NCBI RefSeq assembly: GCF_020216685.1
Contig: NZ_JAIWNS010000007.1
Location: 1-10,000 of the forward strand
DNA from: Methanospirillum hungatei
GTDB taxonomy: Archaea > Halobacteriota > Methanomicrobia > Methanomicrobiales > Methanospirillaceae
Reading direction: 5' to 3'
DNA length: 10,000 nucleotides
Of the stretch, positions 1 to 7,632 are shown in pieces. Below the pieces are notes generated by a model that saw only the letters and a program-made list of their open reading frames with translations, did not search any database and was not told the origin of the DNA. How positions within the stretch are numbered: position 1 is the first letter of the stretch; every line of letters begins with the position of its first letter. The translations under genes were made by a program, and so were the position numbers.

Positions 1-2
1 AT

Positions 3-1028
3 ATCCCTCTTGTGAACTCCCGCATATCATCATCATTCTCCGGAACCGGGTTACAACCTCCTCTGGAAGAATGCTTCATCAGTCATACCGGGGAGGTTCT
101 GCAGGTTGAGGTCTCGACCATGGCTATCACATATCGTGGTAAGCCTGCCATTCTGGTGATTGCAAGGGATATCAGGGAACGGAAAAAGGCAGAAGCCCAG
201 CTCAGGGAGTATGCCCGGGTTCTGGAAGATAAAAACCATGAACTTGACTTTTTAACGAACCGGCTGATCGGCATGAACCGGGAACTTGATGATCGTGTCA
301 GGGAGCGGACCGGTGAAGTAAACCGGCTTCTGAAACAAAAAGACGATTTTATCAATCAGCTTGGCCATGACCTGAAGACGCCTTTGACCCCTCTGATCGC
401 CCTGCTCCCGACTCTTCTTCATGAGGAGCATGATGCTGAGAAACGTGAACTCTACGGGGTCCTTCTCAGGTCTGTGTATTCTATCAGGGAACAGACAGAG
501 AAGATCCTCACCCTGGCACGACTCAGCCGGCACGAAGGGGTGGTTGAATTTGAGATGATCCGTCCGGCCAGCCTTATTCATCAGGCCGTAGAGAAACACT
601 GGCTCTTTATCGAACAGAAAAACCTCACTGTGGAGGTGCTGGTCCCTGATGATCTCACGGTGAGTTTTTCAAACCGGGATGCTTCATCGGTATTTGAAAA
701 CCTCCTCAGTAATGCCGTCAAATATACCAGGAACAATGGCCGGATACGTATCTATTCCCAGGTGGATGATCAGGCGGTGATTATCACCTTTGAAGATACC
801 GGAATTGGTCTGACAAGAGAAGAGGCCCTCCATGTATTTGATGAATTTTACATGGCCGACCGGTCAAGGCATGACCGTCAGTCATCAGGCCTTGGTCTTT
901 CCATCGTAAAACGGGTGATGGAGTGTTATGGAGGAAAAGTATGGGTAGAGAGTGAGGGAAAGGACACTGGTTCCCGGTTTATGATCTGCCTTCCGCTCAC
1001 CCGTGACGGATGTTGTAATCTCCCCTGA
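3..1028 (+). CDS. Sensor histidine kinase, C-terminal part (5' end outside window)
   Basis: This is a signal-transduction kinase that autophosphorylates on His and passes the phosphate to a response regulator. The frame is open to the left edge, so the GTG at 12 is probably internal. Counting residues from that GTG, 25-60 form the end of a PAS fold (GEVLQVEVS, then GKPAILVIARDIRERKKAE). Residues 55-115 are a charged, likely coiled-coil linker. The H-box HDLKTPLTPL carries the phospho-acceptor His119. The ATPase domain shows an N-box (ENLLSNAVKYT, 229-239), DTGIG (262-266), an F-box (VFDEFYMAD) and SSGLGLSIVKRV (291-302). No membrane segment or receiver domain is visible, so it is probably a cytosolic hybrid-free kinase; missing upstream domains could change this. 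It converges on trpA. The ligand and partner regulator are unknown. The family call is secure. Confidence 0.93.
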   Translation: MPLVNSRISSSFSGTGLQPPLEECFISHTGEVLQVEVSTMAITYRGKPAILVIARDIRERKKAEAQLREYARVLEDKNHELDFLTNRLIGMNRELDDRVRERTGEVNRLLKQKDDFINQLGHDLKTPLTPLIALLPTLLHEEHDAEKRELYGVLLRSVYSIREQTEKILTLARLSRHEGVVEFEMIRPASLIHQAVEKHWLFIEQKNLTVEVLVPDDLTVSFSNRDASSVFENLLSNAVKYTRNNGRIRIYSQVDDQAVIITFEDTGIGLTREEALHVFDEFYMADRSRHDRQSSGLGLSIVKRVMECYGGKVWVESEGKDTGSRFMICLPLTRDGCCNLP

Positions 1029-1031
1029 CAA

Positions 1032-1811
1032 TTATCTGAGTGATTGTACGAATGCCGTGATCTCGGAGATAAGCGTATCTGGTCTTGCAAGACTATCCTC
1101 GATTTTTCTGACCAGGGCTGAACCCACGATGACGGCATCAGCTCCTGCCTCTGTCCATTCCCTGACCTGTTCCCTGTCAGAGATGCCAAATCCGGGGGCT
1201 ATCGGGATATCTGTCCTGCTTTTGAGGTCGGCAAGCAGTTTTCGTGCAACCGGGTCGGTCTTCTGTCTCATTCCGGTGACACCAAGAGCCGCGACCAGGT
1301 AGATAAATCCACTCTTCACGGTAAGGATTTTTATTAGCCGTTCAGGGGAGGTGGTCGTGCTGACCATCATGACCGGAGCGATCCCTGCAGTTTCTGCTGC
1401 GGTAATATAAGGGCCTGCCTCCTCGTATGGAAGGTCTGCAACAACCACGGCATCGATACCGGCATTTGCGGCATCCTGATAGAAGGTGTGAATATCCCGC
1501 TGCAGGATCAGGTTCGTGTAAGTCAGGACGACCAGAGGGATATCAGAACTCTTCCGGACTTCTCTGACCAGGTCAAAGAACCGGTCGGTATTCATCCCTG
1601 ATGCAAGTGCCCGCTGGTCTGCCTGCTGAATGACCGGGCCGTCGGCAACGGGGTCTGAGAACGGAAGTCCAAGTTCGATGATATCCGCTCCACCATTCTC
1701 AAGTGCTTTGATGATCTCAAGACTGGTTGCAAAGTCCGGATCTCCTGCGACGGTGAAGGTCATAAGAAGGCTTTTTGTCCTGGTTTCAAATGCCTCCTTG
1801 AGACGGTTCAT
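1032..1811 (-). CDS. trpA: Tryptophan synthase alpha subunit
   Basis: The alpha subunit cleaves indole-3-glycerol phosphate to indole and glyceraldehyde 3-phosphate, and the indole is channelled to TrpB. The 259-residue protein has normal family length. The two catalytic acids are seen as Glu46 in [11 protein letters not shown] and Asp57 in VADGP, matching E49/D60 of the Salmonella enzyme. The mobile loop [10 protein letters not shown] (171-180) and the phosphate-binding PGFGIS (206-211) and GSA (230-232) elements are present. The ATG at 1811-1809 overlaps the trpB stop in an ATGA arrangement. A GGAGGG ribosome site lies 6 nt upstream, inside the last trpB codons, so coupled translation is likely. 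It is the last gene of the operon. Its stop lies 3 bp from the stop of the convergent kinase gene, and no T-rich terminator is visible in the gap. Confidence 0.97.
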   Translation of the reverse strand: MNRLKEAFETRTKSLLMTFTVAGDPDFATSLEIIKALENGGADIIELGLPFSDPVADGPVIQQADQRALASGMNTDRFFDLVREVRKSSDIPLVVLTYTNLILQRDIHTFYQDAANAGIDAVVVADLPYEEAGPYITAAETAGIAPVMMVSTTTSPERLIKILTVKSGFIYLVAALGVTGMRQKTDPVARKLLADLKSRTDIPIAPGFGISDREQVREWTEAGADAVIVGSALVRKIEDSLARPDTLISEITAFVQSLR

Positions 1812-2983
1812 TGCTTTCCCTCCATGTACCTTCGAACGGTTTCAACATCCTTGTCTCCCCGTCCGGAGAGGTTAATGACAATGATGGTATCTTCTGAGAG
1901 ATCCGGTGCCAGTTTTCGTGCAAATGCAACGGCATGTGAGGACTCCAGTGCCGGAACAATCCCCTCAGTCCGACAGAGGTACAGGAAGGCCTCAAGTGCT
2001 TCGGTATCGGTAATTGCCGTGTATTCAATCCTTCCTGAATCCTTATGCATCGCATGTTCAGGCCCGACACCTGGGTAGTCAAGCCCGGCTGATATGGAGT
2101 GTGATTCGATTATCTGGCCGTATGCATCCTGAAGAAGGTAGGAATAGTTCCCATGGAGAACACCTGGTCTTCCTCCGCAGAGTGAAGCGCCATGTTTCCG
2201 GTCAAGCCCCTCTCCGCCTGCCTCAACTCCGTACATCCTGACTGCCTTATCTTCGATGAACGGATGAAAGATCCCGATGGCATTGGATCCTCCCCCGATA
2301 CAGGCGATGATGACATCCGGAAGCCTTCCTTCTGCTGCCAGGATCTGTTTTTTTGTCTCATCACCGATGACTCGTTGCAGGTCTCTGACCAGAGTGGGGT
2401 ATGGGTGTGGTCCGGCGACCGTTCCGATGAGATAATGGGTGTCAAGAACACGGGCTACCCAGTCACGGAGTGCCTCATTCATGGCGTCCTTGAGTGTCCG
2501 GGTCCCGCATGTGACCGGGATGACCCGTGCTCCCATCATATTCATCCTGGCAACATTGAGGGCCTGGCGGGCAATGTCCACTTCACCCATGAACACGTCA
2601 ACCTCAAGGCCAAGGACCGCTCCGGCGATGGCGGTTGCAACCCCGTGCTGCCCTGCACCGGTCTCTGCAATGAGCCGTTTTTTACCCATGTGTTTTGCGA
2701 GGAGTGCCTGACCCAGGGCGTTGTTCATCTTATGGGCCCCTGAATGGAGGAGATCCTCACGCTTGAGGTACACCCTGCACCCGAGATCCCGCGACATGTT
2801 GGTACAGAAGGTCAGGGGAGTTTCCCGTCCGGCGTAGGTTGTCAGAAACTCCCGGAGTTCTTTTTGAAAGGCCGATCCCGGGAAGATCTTCAGGAACGCA
2901 TCTTCCAGTTCTTCCAGGGCTCCCATGAGGGTTTCAGGGACAAAGCATCCGCCGTACTCCCCAAGCCGGGTATTAAGCTGCAT
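1808..2983 (-). CDS. trpB: Tryptophan synthase beta subunit (TrpB1 type)
   Basis: This PLP enzyme condenses indole with L-serine to give L-tryptophan, acting in a complex with TrpA. The 391-residue protein shows the PLP-binding lysine Lys85 in HSGAHKMNN, the catalytic Glu107 in AETGAGQHG, and the phosphate-cradling GGGSNA (230-235). It also has [11 protein letters not shown] (301-311), ALESSHA with Glu347, and the Ser373-containing SGRGDKD near the C-terminus. The length, the start ([11 protein letters not shown]) and adjacency to trpA fit the TrpA-partnered TrpB1 class rather than the longer, often unlinked TrpB2. The ATG at 2983-2981 overlaps the end of trpF by 11 nt and has a GGGAGG site about 6 nt upstream. 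The stop overlaps the trpA start by 4 nt. One Trp residue (LRDW) is present. Confidence 0.98.
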   Translation of the reverse strand: MQLNTRLGEYGGCFVPETLMGALEELEDAFLKIFPGSAFQKELREFLTTYAGRETPLTFCTNMSRDLGCRVYLKREDLLHSGAHKMNNALGQALLAKHMGKKRLIAETGAGQHGVATAIAGAVLGLEVDVFMGEVDIARQALNVARMNMMGARVIPVTCGTRTLKDAMNEALRDWVARVLDTHYLIGTVAGPHPYPTLVRDLQRVIGDETKKQILAAEGRLPDVIIACIGGGSNAIGIFHPFIEDKAVRMYGVEAGGEGLDRKHGASLCGGRPGVLHGNYSYLLQDAYGQIIESHSISAGLDYPGVGPEHAMHKDSGRIEYTAITDTEALEAFLYLCRTEGIVPALESSHAVAFARKLAPDLSEDTIIVINLSGRGDKDVETVRRYMEGKQ

Positions 2984-3554
2984 GGTATGCCTCCCGGGCG
3001 TTTTTCACAAATGCCATGACTTTTTTTGCATCCTTTATGCCAGGTGATGATTCAACACCTGATGCAACATCAACGGCATATGGTCGTAATCGTACTGCTT
3101 CTTTTACATTGTCCGGGGTTAATCCACCGGCAAGTATGACTGGAATTGTTGACATGGATATGATTGATTGTGCGTAATCGTGATCGTAGAGGGCTCCTTT
3201 CCCCATACTTGCATCGACAATCACGGCATCGGCATCTCCGGGTAGTGGATCACCCGGCTGTATGACCCGTATGACCTGGTACGGGCGGTTCGTGGGGAGG
3301 GTATGCGGATGGGATATCTGAATGGCCGTCGGCTGAAGGGTAAGCATCTGTGCCAGGTCCTGACTTGAGCTGGTATGCGATACACAGACCCTTCCCATGT
3401 ATGGTCCGGCAGCCCTGAATATCGCTGCAGCCCTTTGAACAGATACTTCACGGGGTGATTCTGAGAAGAGGACTACCCCGATTGCATCGGCTCCTGCCTT
3501 ATCTGCAAGACGTGCATCTTCAGGTCTGGTAATGCCGCAGATCTTTATGCGTAT
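2973..3554 (-). CDS. trpF: Phosphoribosylanthranilate isomerase, apparent non-canonical (ATA) start
   Basis: This enzyme performs the Amadori rearrangement of N-(5-phosphoribosyl)anthranilate to CdRP. A conventional ATG at 3398 would give only 141 residues and lose the first beta/alpha units. Reading upstream in the same frame gives [17 protein letters not shown], the classic TrpF N-terminus with catalytic Cys6, followed by [15 protein letters not shown]. From an ATA at 3554-3552 the product is 193 residues, the usual family length. A GGAGG site sits 7 nt before that ATA. Later motifs are the catalytic Asp114 in [14 protein letters not shown] (142-149) and [11 protein letters not shown] (165-175). 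The segment after Asp114 ([10 protein letters not shown]) is shorter than the bacterial GGTG...FDW loop. It overlaps trpC by 10 nt and trpB by 11 nt. The identity is secure; the mode of initiation is inferred, with a frameshifted TrpC-TrpF fusion or a sequence error as alternatives. Confidence 0.88.
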   Translation of the reverse strand: MRIKICGITRPEDARLADKAGADAIGVVLFSESPREVSVQRAAAIFRAAGPYMGRVCVSHTSSSQDLAQMLTLQPTAIQISHPHTLPTNRPYQVIRVIQPGDPLPGDADAVIVDASMGKGALYDHDYAQSIISMSTIPVILAGGLTPDNVKEAVRLRPYAVDVASGVESSPGIKDAKKVMAFVKNAREAYHAA

Positions 3555-4303
3555 ACTAACCCCTCCACTCTTTTTCCTGGATTTTTTGAGGACATAATAC
3601 TTGATCCGATGAGAAACCCGTCTGCGTACTGGCTCATAAACCTGATATCACAGGGCCAGATCATCCCGCTCAGAGATACAACGGTTCTGCCTGCCTGATG
3701 AATCAGGGGAGCAATCCGCTTTGTGGTGGACAGGTCGGTTTTGAATGTCCGCAGGTCGCGGTTATTTATTCCGATGAGTTCTGCGCCGGTATCGACTGCC
3801 ATCCGTGCCTCCTGTCTGGTATGCACTTCAAGCAGGGGTTCAAGACCGCGTTTTTTTGTTGCTTCGACAAAGTGCCCGGTCTCTTCTCCAAGAACTCCGG
3901 CGATCAGAAGGACGGCATCCGCTCCTAGAGCCCTGGTTTCGTCCAGTTGCTGCTCATCCACGATGAAGTCCTTTCTAAGAATTGGAACCGTCACCGTGTC
4001 CCTGATGGCCGGGATGGTTGCTGAACACCCGGAAAAGTATTCAGGTTCAGTCAGGACCGAAAGAGCACAGCAGCCTCCATGCACCAGTTCAGTTGCAACA
4101 TCCTCTGGTTTTGCCTCTCTTCTGATGACCCCCCGTGAAGGTGATGCAAACTTGAGTTCTGCAATTACCGGATGTGCATGAGTTCTCCGTTTCTGAATGA
4201 TTGCATCTTTCAGACTGATGGGAGTATGGGAGGGTGTCTGGAAATTGCCGGGGAGCTCAGACGCCCGCCGGTGGGCTGATGCGACGATATCATCAAGGAT
4301 CAT
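3545..4303 (-). CDS. trpC: Indole-3-glycerol phosphate synthase
   Basis: This enzyme closes the indole ring by converting CdRP to indole-3-glycerol phosphate with loss of CO2 and water. The 252-residue TIM-barrel protein shows [13 protein letters not shown] with Glu49 and Lys51, the general-acid Lys111 in [11 protein letters not shown], and Glu159 in LLEVH. It also has Asn180 in [11 protein letters not shown] and the phosphate-binding GFLIGSSIM (229-237). One departure stands out: the usual (S/A)ESGI reads SLSGM (210-214), so Leu211 replaces a Glu that is nearly invariant in the family, although Ser212 is kept. The ATG at 4303-4301 overlaps the trpD stop as ATGA. Only a weak GGGGAT site precedes it. 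The last codons contain an A6 run, a GGAGG that may serve trpF, and the trpF start itself. It carries the only Trp seen in the first five genes (SGMIW). Confidence 0.95.
   Translation of the reverse strand: MILDDIVASAHRRASELPGNFQTPSHTPISLKDAIIQKRRTHAHPVIAELKFASPSRGVIRREAKPEDVATELVHGGCCALSVLTEPEYFSGCSATIPAIRDTVTVPILRKDFIVDEQQLDETRALGADAVLLIAGVLGEETGHFVEATKKRGLEPLLEVHTRQEARMAVDTGAELIGINNRDLRTFKTDLSTTKRIAPLIHQAGRTVVSLSGMIWPCDIRFMSQYADGFLIGSSIMSSKNPGKRVEGLVYA
3560..3566 (-). promoter_or_regulatory. Shine-Dalgarno site that points to the trpF start
   Basis: GGAGGGG lies inside the last codons of trpC. Its GGAGG core is 7 nt from the ATA at 3554-3552 and 13 nt from the next ATA at 3548-3546. The first spacing is ideal and yields the family-typical start (M)RIKICG. 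No ATG, GTG, TTG or CTG occurs in frame near it. Confidence 0.6.
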
Positions 4304-5304
4304 GCGGATCCCCGAAGTGCCATAACCAGCCGGTATGCCTGTCCTGAATCGACCACGTCCCTGGCAATTCTGTACCCATCATAGATGCAGGTGGCTTTAT
4401 CTCCGAGGTAAATTGCTGCTGCTGCATTCAGGAGGACAATATCCCGGCAGGGACCTTTTCTTCCTGAGAAGATGTTCATGATGATCGCTGCATTCTCTGC
4501 AGGGCTTCCTCCTGCGATGGTTTCCCGCGATACCCTGGTAATTCCGAACTCTTCCGGTGTCAGGGTATACCTGCAGATGGTCCCCCCTGATAATTCATGA
4601 ACCTCGGTCTCACCGGTGATGGTGATCTCGTCGGTTCCGTCTCCATGAACCACCATGGCATGGGACACCCCGAGGTTTGCCAGTGCTCCGGTTATGGAGG
4701 GGATGTGCCGTGTATCTCCGACACCGATCAGTCGTGCCGAAGCTCCGGCTGGATTGAGCAGCGGGCCGAGGATGTTAAAGACCGAGAAGAAACCGATCTC
4801 CCGTCGTGCTGAAGCAACTCTTCCGATGGCAGGATGATATCCAGGGGCAAACAGGAATGCGATATTGTGTGATGAGACCGAAGCTGCAGCCTTCTCAGGG
4901 GTCAGGGTGATTGGAATTCCAAGGGCCTCGAGCACATCTGCCGATCCTGATCTGCTTGACACTCCCCTATTCCCGTGCTTGACAACTCTGACGCCTGCTG
5001 CTGCTGCAACGAGGGCTGCGGCAGTACTGATGTTAAAGGTATGAGCCCCGTCTCCGCCGGTTCCGCAGGTATCAACGAAGGTACCAGAGGTATCTGTTTT
5101 TACCCGGACAGCCCGGTCCCTGAGCACATGGGCAAAGGCAGTTATCTCATGAGCGGTCACCCCCTTCATCGAAAGAGCGGTCAGGATAGAACCAATCTGT
5201 GCATCAGTTACGTTTCCGTCTGCAATCGAGGTCATCAGATCCCTGGCCTCTTCTGGAGCCAGATCCTGCATACTGACAACTTTCCTGATAGTATCCTTTA
5301 TCAT
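4300..5304 (-). CDS. trpD: Anthranilate phosphoribosyltransferase
   Basis: This enzyme transfers the phosphoribosyl group of PRPP to anthranilate, the second step after chorismate. With the start used here the protein has 334 residues. Motifs are the PRPP-binding GTGGDG (81-86) in [26 protein letters not shown] from 109, and SGSADVLE (119-126). These are followed by the anthranilate-site region [19 protein letters not shown] and VHGDGTDE with the metal-binding Asp-Glu pair (225-226). I chose the ATG at 5304-5302, which overlaps the trpG stop as TGATG, because the strong GGAGGTGA at 5318-5311 then has a 6-nt spacer. The in-frame ATG at 5310 would abut that site and add only two residues. The protein is the separate monofunctional form, not fused to TrpG. 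No Trp residues are seen. Confidence 0.97.
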   Translation of the reverse strand: MIKDTIRKVVSMQDLAPEEARDLMTSIADGNVTDAQIGSILTALSMKGVTAHEITAFAHVLRDRAVRVKTDTSGTFVDTCGTGGDGAHTFNISTAAALVAAAAGVRVVKHGNRGVSSRSGSADVLEALGIPITLTPEKAAASVSSHNIAFLFAPGYHPAIGRVASARREIGFFSVFNILGPLLNPAGASARLIGVGDTRHIPSITGALANLGVSHAMVVHGDGTDEITITGETEVHELSGGTICRYTLTPEEFGITRVSRETIAGGSPAENAAIIMNIFSGRKGPCRDIVLLNAAAAIYLGDKATCIYDGYRIARDVVDSGQAYRLVMALRGSA

Positions 5305-5882
5305 CAGCATTCACCTCCGTACATGAGGAAATTCTTCATAATGATGCGGCCTGCCGGAGTCATCACACTCTCCGGATGAAACTGCAGGCCATATACCGGA
5401 TGGTTCCGGTGGGCAACTGCCATGATTGTCTGGTCATCCTGTGTTGTTGCAGTCACTTTCAGGACAGAGGGAAGGGTTTTTGGTTCGGCCGTGAGGGAAT
5501 GGTATCTGGCAGCAGGAAAAGAATCCGGAACGCCATTAAATATTCCTTCTCCGGTGGTATGGATCTCACTGGTCATCCCATGAACCGGCCGGTCCATCTG
5601 CCTGATGATCCCTCCCAGCGTGTCAATAATGGTCTGGTGTCCCAGACATACGCCGAGTATGGGAACCTGTCCTAGGTATGTCTGTATGACCTCTCTGCAC
5701 ACCCCGGAGTCCTTTGGAGTTCCCGGTCCTGGCGAGAGAATAATCCGGTCTGGATCTGCCTTTTGTATGGTTTCTATCGGTTTATTACAGGTGATCGGTA
5801 CCGGTTCAGCACCAAGGGATCCGACCAGCTGGTAGAGATTGTAGGTAAAACTGTCAAAACAGTCAATGATAACGACCTTCAT
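5304..5882 (-). CDS. trpG: Anthranilate synthase component II, glutamine amidotransferase
   Basis: This class I glutamine amidotransferase releases ammonia from glutamine and delivers it to TrpE. The 192-residue protein has the expected length for a stand-alone TrpG. Visible elements are the start [15 protein letters not shown], the oxyanion-region SPGPGTP (50-56), the nucleophile Cys79 in GVCLGHQ, and the catalytic His169 and Glu171 in LQFHPESV. The same family includes PabA of folate synthesis. The position between trpE and trpD argues for the tryptophan role, but dual use cannot be excluded from sequence. The ATG at 5882-5880 overlaps the trpE stop as ATGA, with an AGGA about 8 nt upstream. 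The 3' end holds the strong ribosome site of trpD. No Trp residues are seen. Confidence 0.95.
   Translation of the reverse strand: MKVVIIDCFDSFTYNLYQLVGSLGAEPVPITCNKPIETIQKADPDRIILSPGPGTPKDSGVCREVIQTYLGQVPILGVCLGHQTIIDTLGGIIRQMDRPVHGMTSEIHTTGEGIFNGVPDSFPAARYHSLTAEPKTLPSVLKVTATTQDDQTIMAVAHRNHPVYGLQFHPESVMTPAGRIIMKNFLMYGGEC
5311..5318 (-). promoter_or_regulatory. Strong Shine-Dalgarno site deciding the trpD start
   Basis: GGAGGTGA is an eight-base match to the archaeal anti-SD and lies within the last codons of trpG. Its spacing favours the ATG at 5304 (6 nt) over the abutting ATG at 5310. It is the best ribosome site in the operon, which may support high TrpD synthesis. Confidence 0.65.
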
Positions 5883-7396
5883 GGTAATCTTCCTGCGGTG
5901 AATACTGCCTGTGCCATTGCTCCTGCCTTTGCCTGTGTCTCATCAAATTCTCTGGACGGGACCGAATCTGCAACGATTCCTGCACCGGCCTGACAGGTGG
6001 CAATGTTATTTTTTACAATTACTGTTCTGATTGCGATGGCAAACTCCATCAGTCCGTCAAATCCAAGATAACCTACTGCCCCTGAATAAATTCCCCGGGG
6101 GGCAGGTTCCAGGTCCTGGATAATCTGCATGGCACGGATCTTTGGTGCTCCGCTCACGGTTCCTGCCGGAAAACATGCCTCCAGTGCATCAACCGACCCT
6201 TTCTCTTTCATAAGTTCTCCGGTGACTACGGAGGTGATGTGCTGGACATGGGAAAATTTGTCGATGGACATAAAATCAGGGACCTTTACGGTTCCAAACT
6301 CAGATACTCTGCCGATGTCATTTCGTGCAAGATCGACAAGCATCAGGTGCTCGGCCCGTTCCTTGGGGTCGGCCAGCAGTTCTTCAGCAAGCTGTGCATC
6401 CTCAGCCTCTGTCTTTCCCCTCGGTCTGGTTCCCGCAATCGGGACTGTCATAACTGTCCTGCCTTCAGTCTTTACCAGCATCTCAGGGCTGGATCCGATG
6501 ATGACCTCATCACCAAAATTGAAATAATACAGATATGGTGAGGGATTGATCGTCCTGAGAACCTGGTAAATCCGATATGGATCAGCAGAATACGGGAGTG
6601 AAAATCTTCGTGAGAGGACAACCTGAAAGATATCTCCAGCCCGGATGTGCTGCTGGGCCTGTGCCACGGCACGTTCATAAAAATCCCGGTCATGATCCGG
6701 AAGATGCACCTTCTCCTGCATGACTATGGGGATTTGATCTCTTTTTTTCAGGTTTGCAATCGCCTGCTCTAATGTGTGGACTCTTCTGACTGCATCATCG
6801 TATTTTTCCTGAGGGTCATCCCCGCACTGAACAAAAGTCCCTGCAATCAGCAGACAGGAGTGGGCAACATGATCAAAGATGATGAGATCTCCTGGGATCA
6901 TGAGTCTGATTACCGGGCCCTCCTCCTGTCCTGCCTGCACCATCCCTTCGGTGATGTCCCGGACCAGATCATACCGGCAGTAACCTGCCATACCGCCGGA
7001 AAATGTGCCTGCATCTGGTGTGTATGCAGATAATTCTCTCTGGATTATCCGGAGCACATCGGTCGGGGACGTTATCTCCTGATCCTGGAGCAGATTTTGA
7101 AATACGTCCTCCTCTTTGCCTGATATGTTGCATGAATCAGAAACCGCCAGTGTTGCGAGCGGCTTTACTCCGATGATTGATCTGACTGCACGTTTTGGAA
7201 CACCTTCCATCGACTCAAGTAAAAATCCCTGTTCCTGTGACAGGGCGGCATATATCTCTGCAGGATTTGCAGATGGTTCCGGTATTGGGAGAAAAACCGG
7301 AATATAGGTCGTTTGTAGAGCGGATTTGGCGATCTTCTCATACAGGTGATATGGGAAAATCTCCATGGACTGACCTGCCTTCATGGCAGTATCCAT
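5879..7396 (-). CDS. trpE: Anthranilate synthase component I
   Basis: This enzyme converts chorismate and ammonia to anthranilate, the committed and usually feedback-controlled step. With the start used here it has 505 residues. The N-terminal domain carries LLES (59-62), the element tied to allosteric Trp binding in the family. The chorismate-binding domain shows GDIFQVVLSRRF (254-265), PIAGTRPRG (319-327), and AEHLMLVDLARNDIGRV. It also has HVQHITSVVTG, CFPAGTVSGAPK (408-419) and QAGAGIVADS. The start is chosen at ATG 7396-7394 with GGTGAT 9 nt upstream. The frame stays open to an ATG at 7525, but those 43 extra codons lie over the TATA elements, are AT-rich and resemble no TrpE N-terminus. 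ATGs at 7384 and 7366 are alternatives. No Trp residues are seen. The related PabB is less likely given the context. Confidence 0.95.
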   Translation of the reverse strand: MDTAMKAGQSMEIFPYHLYEKIAKSALQTTYIPVFLPIPEPSANPAEIYAALSQEQGFLLESMEGVPKRAVRSIIGVKPLATLAVSDSCNISGKEEDVFQNLLQDQEITSPTDVLRIIQRELSAYTPDAGTFSGGMAGYCRYDLVRDITEGMVQAGQEEGPVIRLMIPGDLIIFDHVAHSCLLIAGTFVQCGDDPQEKYDDAVRRVHTLEQAIANLKKRDQIPIVMQEKVHLPDHDRDFYERAVAQAQQHIRAGDIFQVVLSRRFSLPYSADPYRIYQVLRTINPSPYLYYFNFGDEVIIGSSPEMLVKTEGRTVMTVPIAGTRPRGKTEAEDAQLAEELLADPKERAEHLMLVDLARNDIGRVSEFGTVKVPDFMSIDKFSHVQHITSVVTGELMKEKGSVDALEACFPAGTVSGAPKIRAMQIIQDLEPAPRGIYSGAVGYLGFDGLMEFAIAIRTVIVKNNIATCQAGAGIVADSVPSREFDETQAKAGAMAQAVFTAGRLP

Positions 7397-7440
7397 TCCA
7401 CCGGCATCACCTTTTGGAATACCTGGCTTATCATGATCAT
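7381..7440 (-). other. Short reading frame overlapping the trpE start (possible leader peptide)
   Basis: On the minus strand an ATG at 7440-7438 opens 19 codons, MIMISQVFQKVMPVEWILP, ending in TGA at 7383-7381. It is out of frame with trpE. It contains one Trp codon, and its stop overlaps an in-frame trpE ATG (7384) as ATGA, the same junction type used within the operon. The ATG lies about 23 nt downstream of the centre of the TATA element at 7459-7467, so it could begin a leaderless message. No Shine-Dalgarno precedes it, and there is no attenuator hairpin. An ORF this short can arise by chance; I rate it as a candidate only. Confidence 0.2.
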
Positions 7441-7454
7441 ATATGTAAGATAAT

Positions 7455-7467
7455 GTGCATATATATA
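7455..7467. repeat. 13-bp direct repeat, copy 1
   Basis: The plus-strand GTGCATATATATA is repeated exactly at 7620-7632. This copy overlaps the proposed trp TATA element and is embedded in the quasi-palindrome TGTGCATATATATACA at 7454-7469 or immediately next to it. It could be a promoter core or a regulator site; AT-rich sequence also repeats by chance. Confidence 0.5.
7459..7467 (-). promoter_or_regulatory. TATA element, probable trp operon promoter
   Basis: On the minus strand TATATATAT follows an A-rich stretch (CAATAATG) that could serve as the BRE. A start about 25 nt downstream falls near 7430-7440, giving a 35-45 nt leader before the trpE ATG at 7396. A second TATA-like stretch (ACATATATG, near 7438-7446) could act instead with a leader of about 20 nt. 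This is sequence resemblance only. Confidence 0.5.
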
Positions 7468-7619
7468 CATTATTGTCTGTTTTAAACATGGAAAAAAAAT
7501 TCTGTATTTCATTCAATTGTAGCATATATTATGAAAAGACTTGAAAACCGTGTGAGGCGCTCTAAAATGAGATCCAGACGGTATCTGACAATTTTGTCTT
7601 TTTAATGTACGGCAAATGA

Positions 7620-7632
7620 GTGCATATATATA
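7620..7632. repeat. 13-bp direct repeat, copy 2
   Basis: This is an exact second copy of GTGCATATATATA, 165 bp from the first. A degenerate third element (GTAGCATATATTA) lies between them near 7519-7531. Together they place similar AT-rich boxes across the divergent region. Confidence 0.5.

Noticed and set aside
12..1028. Complete kinase gene starting at GTG 12
   Set aside because: The start would fall inside a PAS domain and the frame is open to the window edge, so the gene is more likely truncated by the window.
2192..2743. 183-codon open frame on the + strand opposite trpB
   Set aside because: It is a shadow of trpB, has no recognisable motif, and lies antisense to a gene conserved along its full length.
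2973..3398. A 141-residue TrpF starting at ATG 3398
   Set aside because: It would lack the first quarter of the barrel including KICG, although those codons are intact directly upstream.
3723..4181. 152-codon open frame on the + strand opposite trpC
   Set aside because: It has Ser/Arg-rich composition typical of an antisense shadow and no family resemblance.
7397..7525. 43-codon N-terminal extension of trpE starting at ATG 7525
   Set aside because: It runs over the AT-rich promoter region, is unlike TrpE N-termini, and the ATG at 7396 has a well-spaced GGTGAT.
7587..7603. GACA...TGTC hairpin followed by five T on the + strand, like an intrinsic terminator
   Set aside because: The stem is only 4-5 AT-rich pairs and no + strand gene lies upstream to be terminated.
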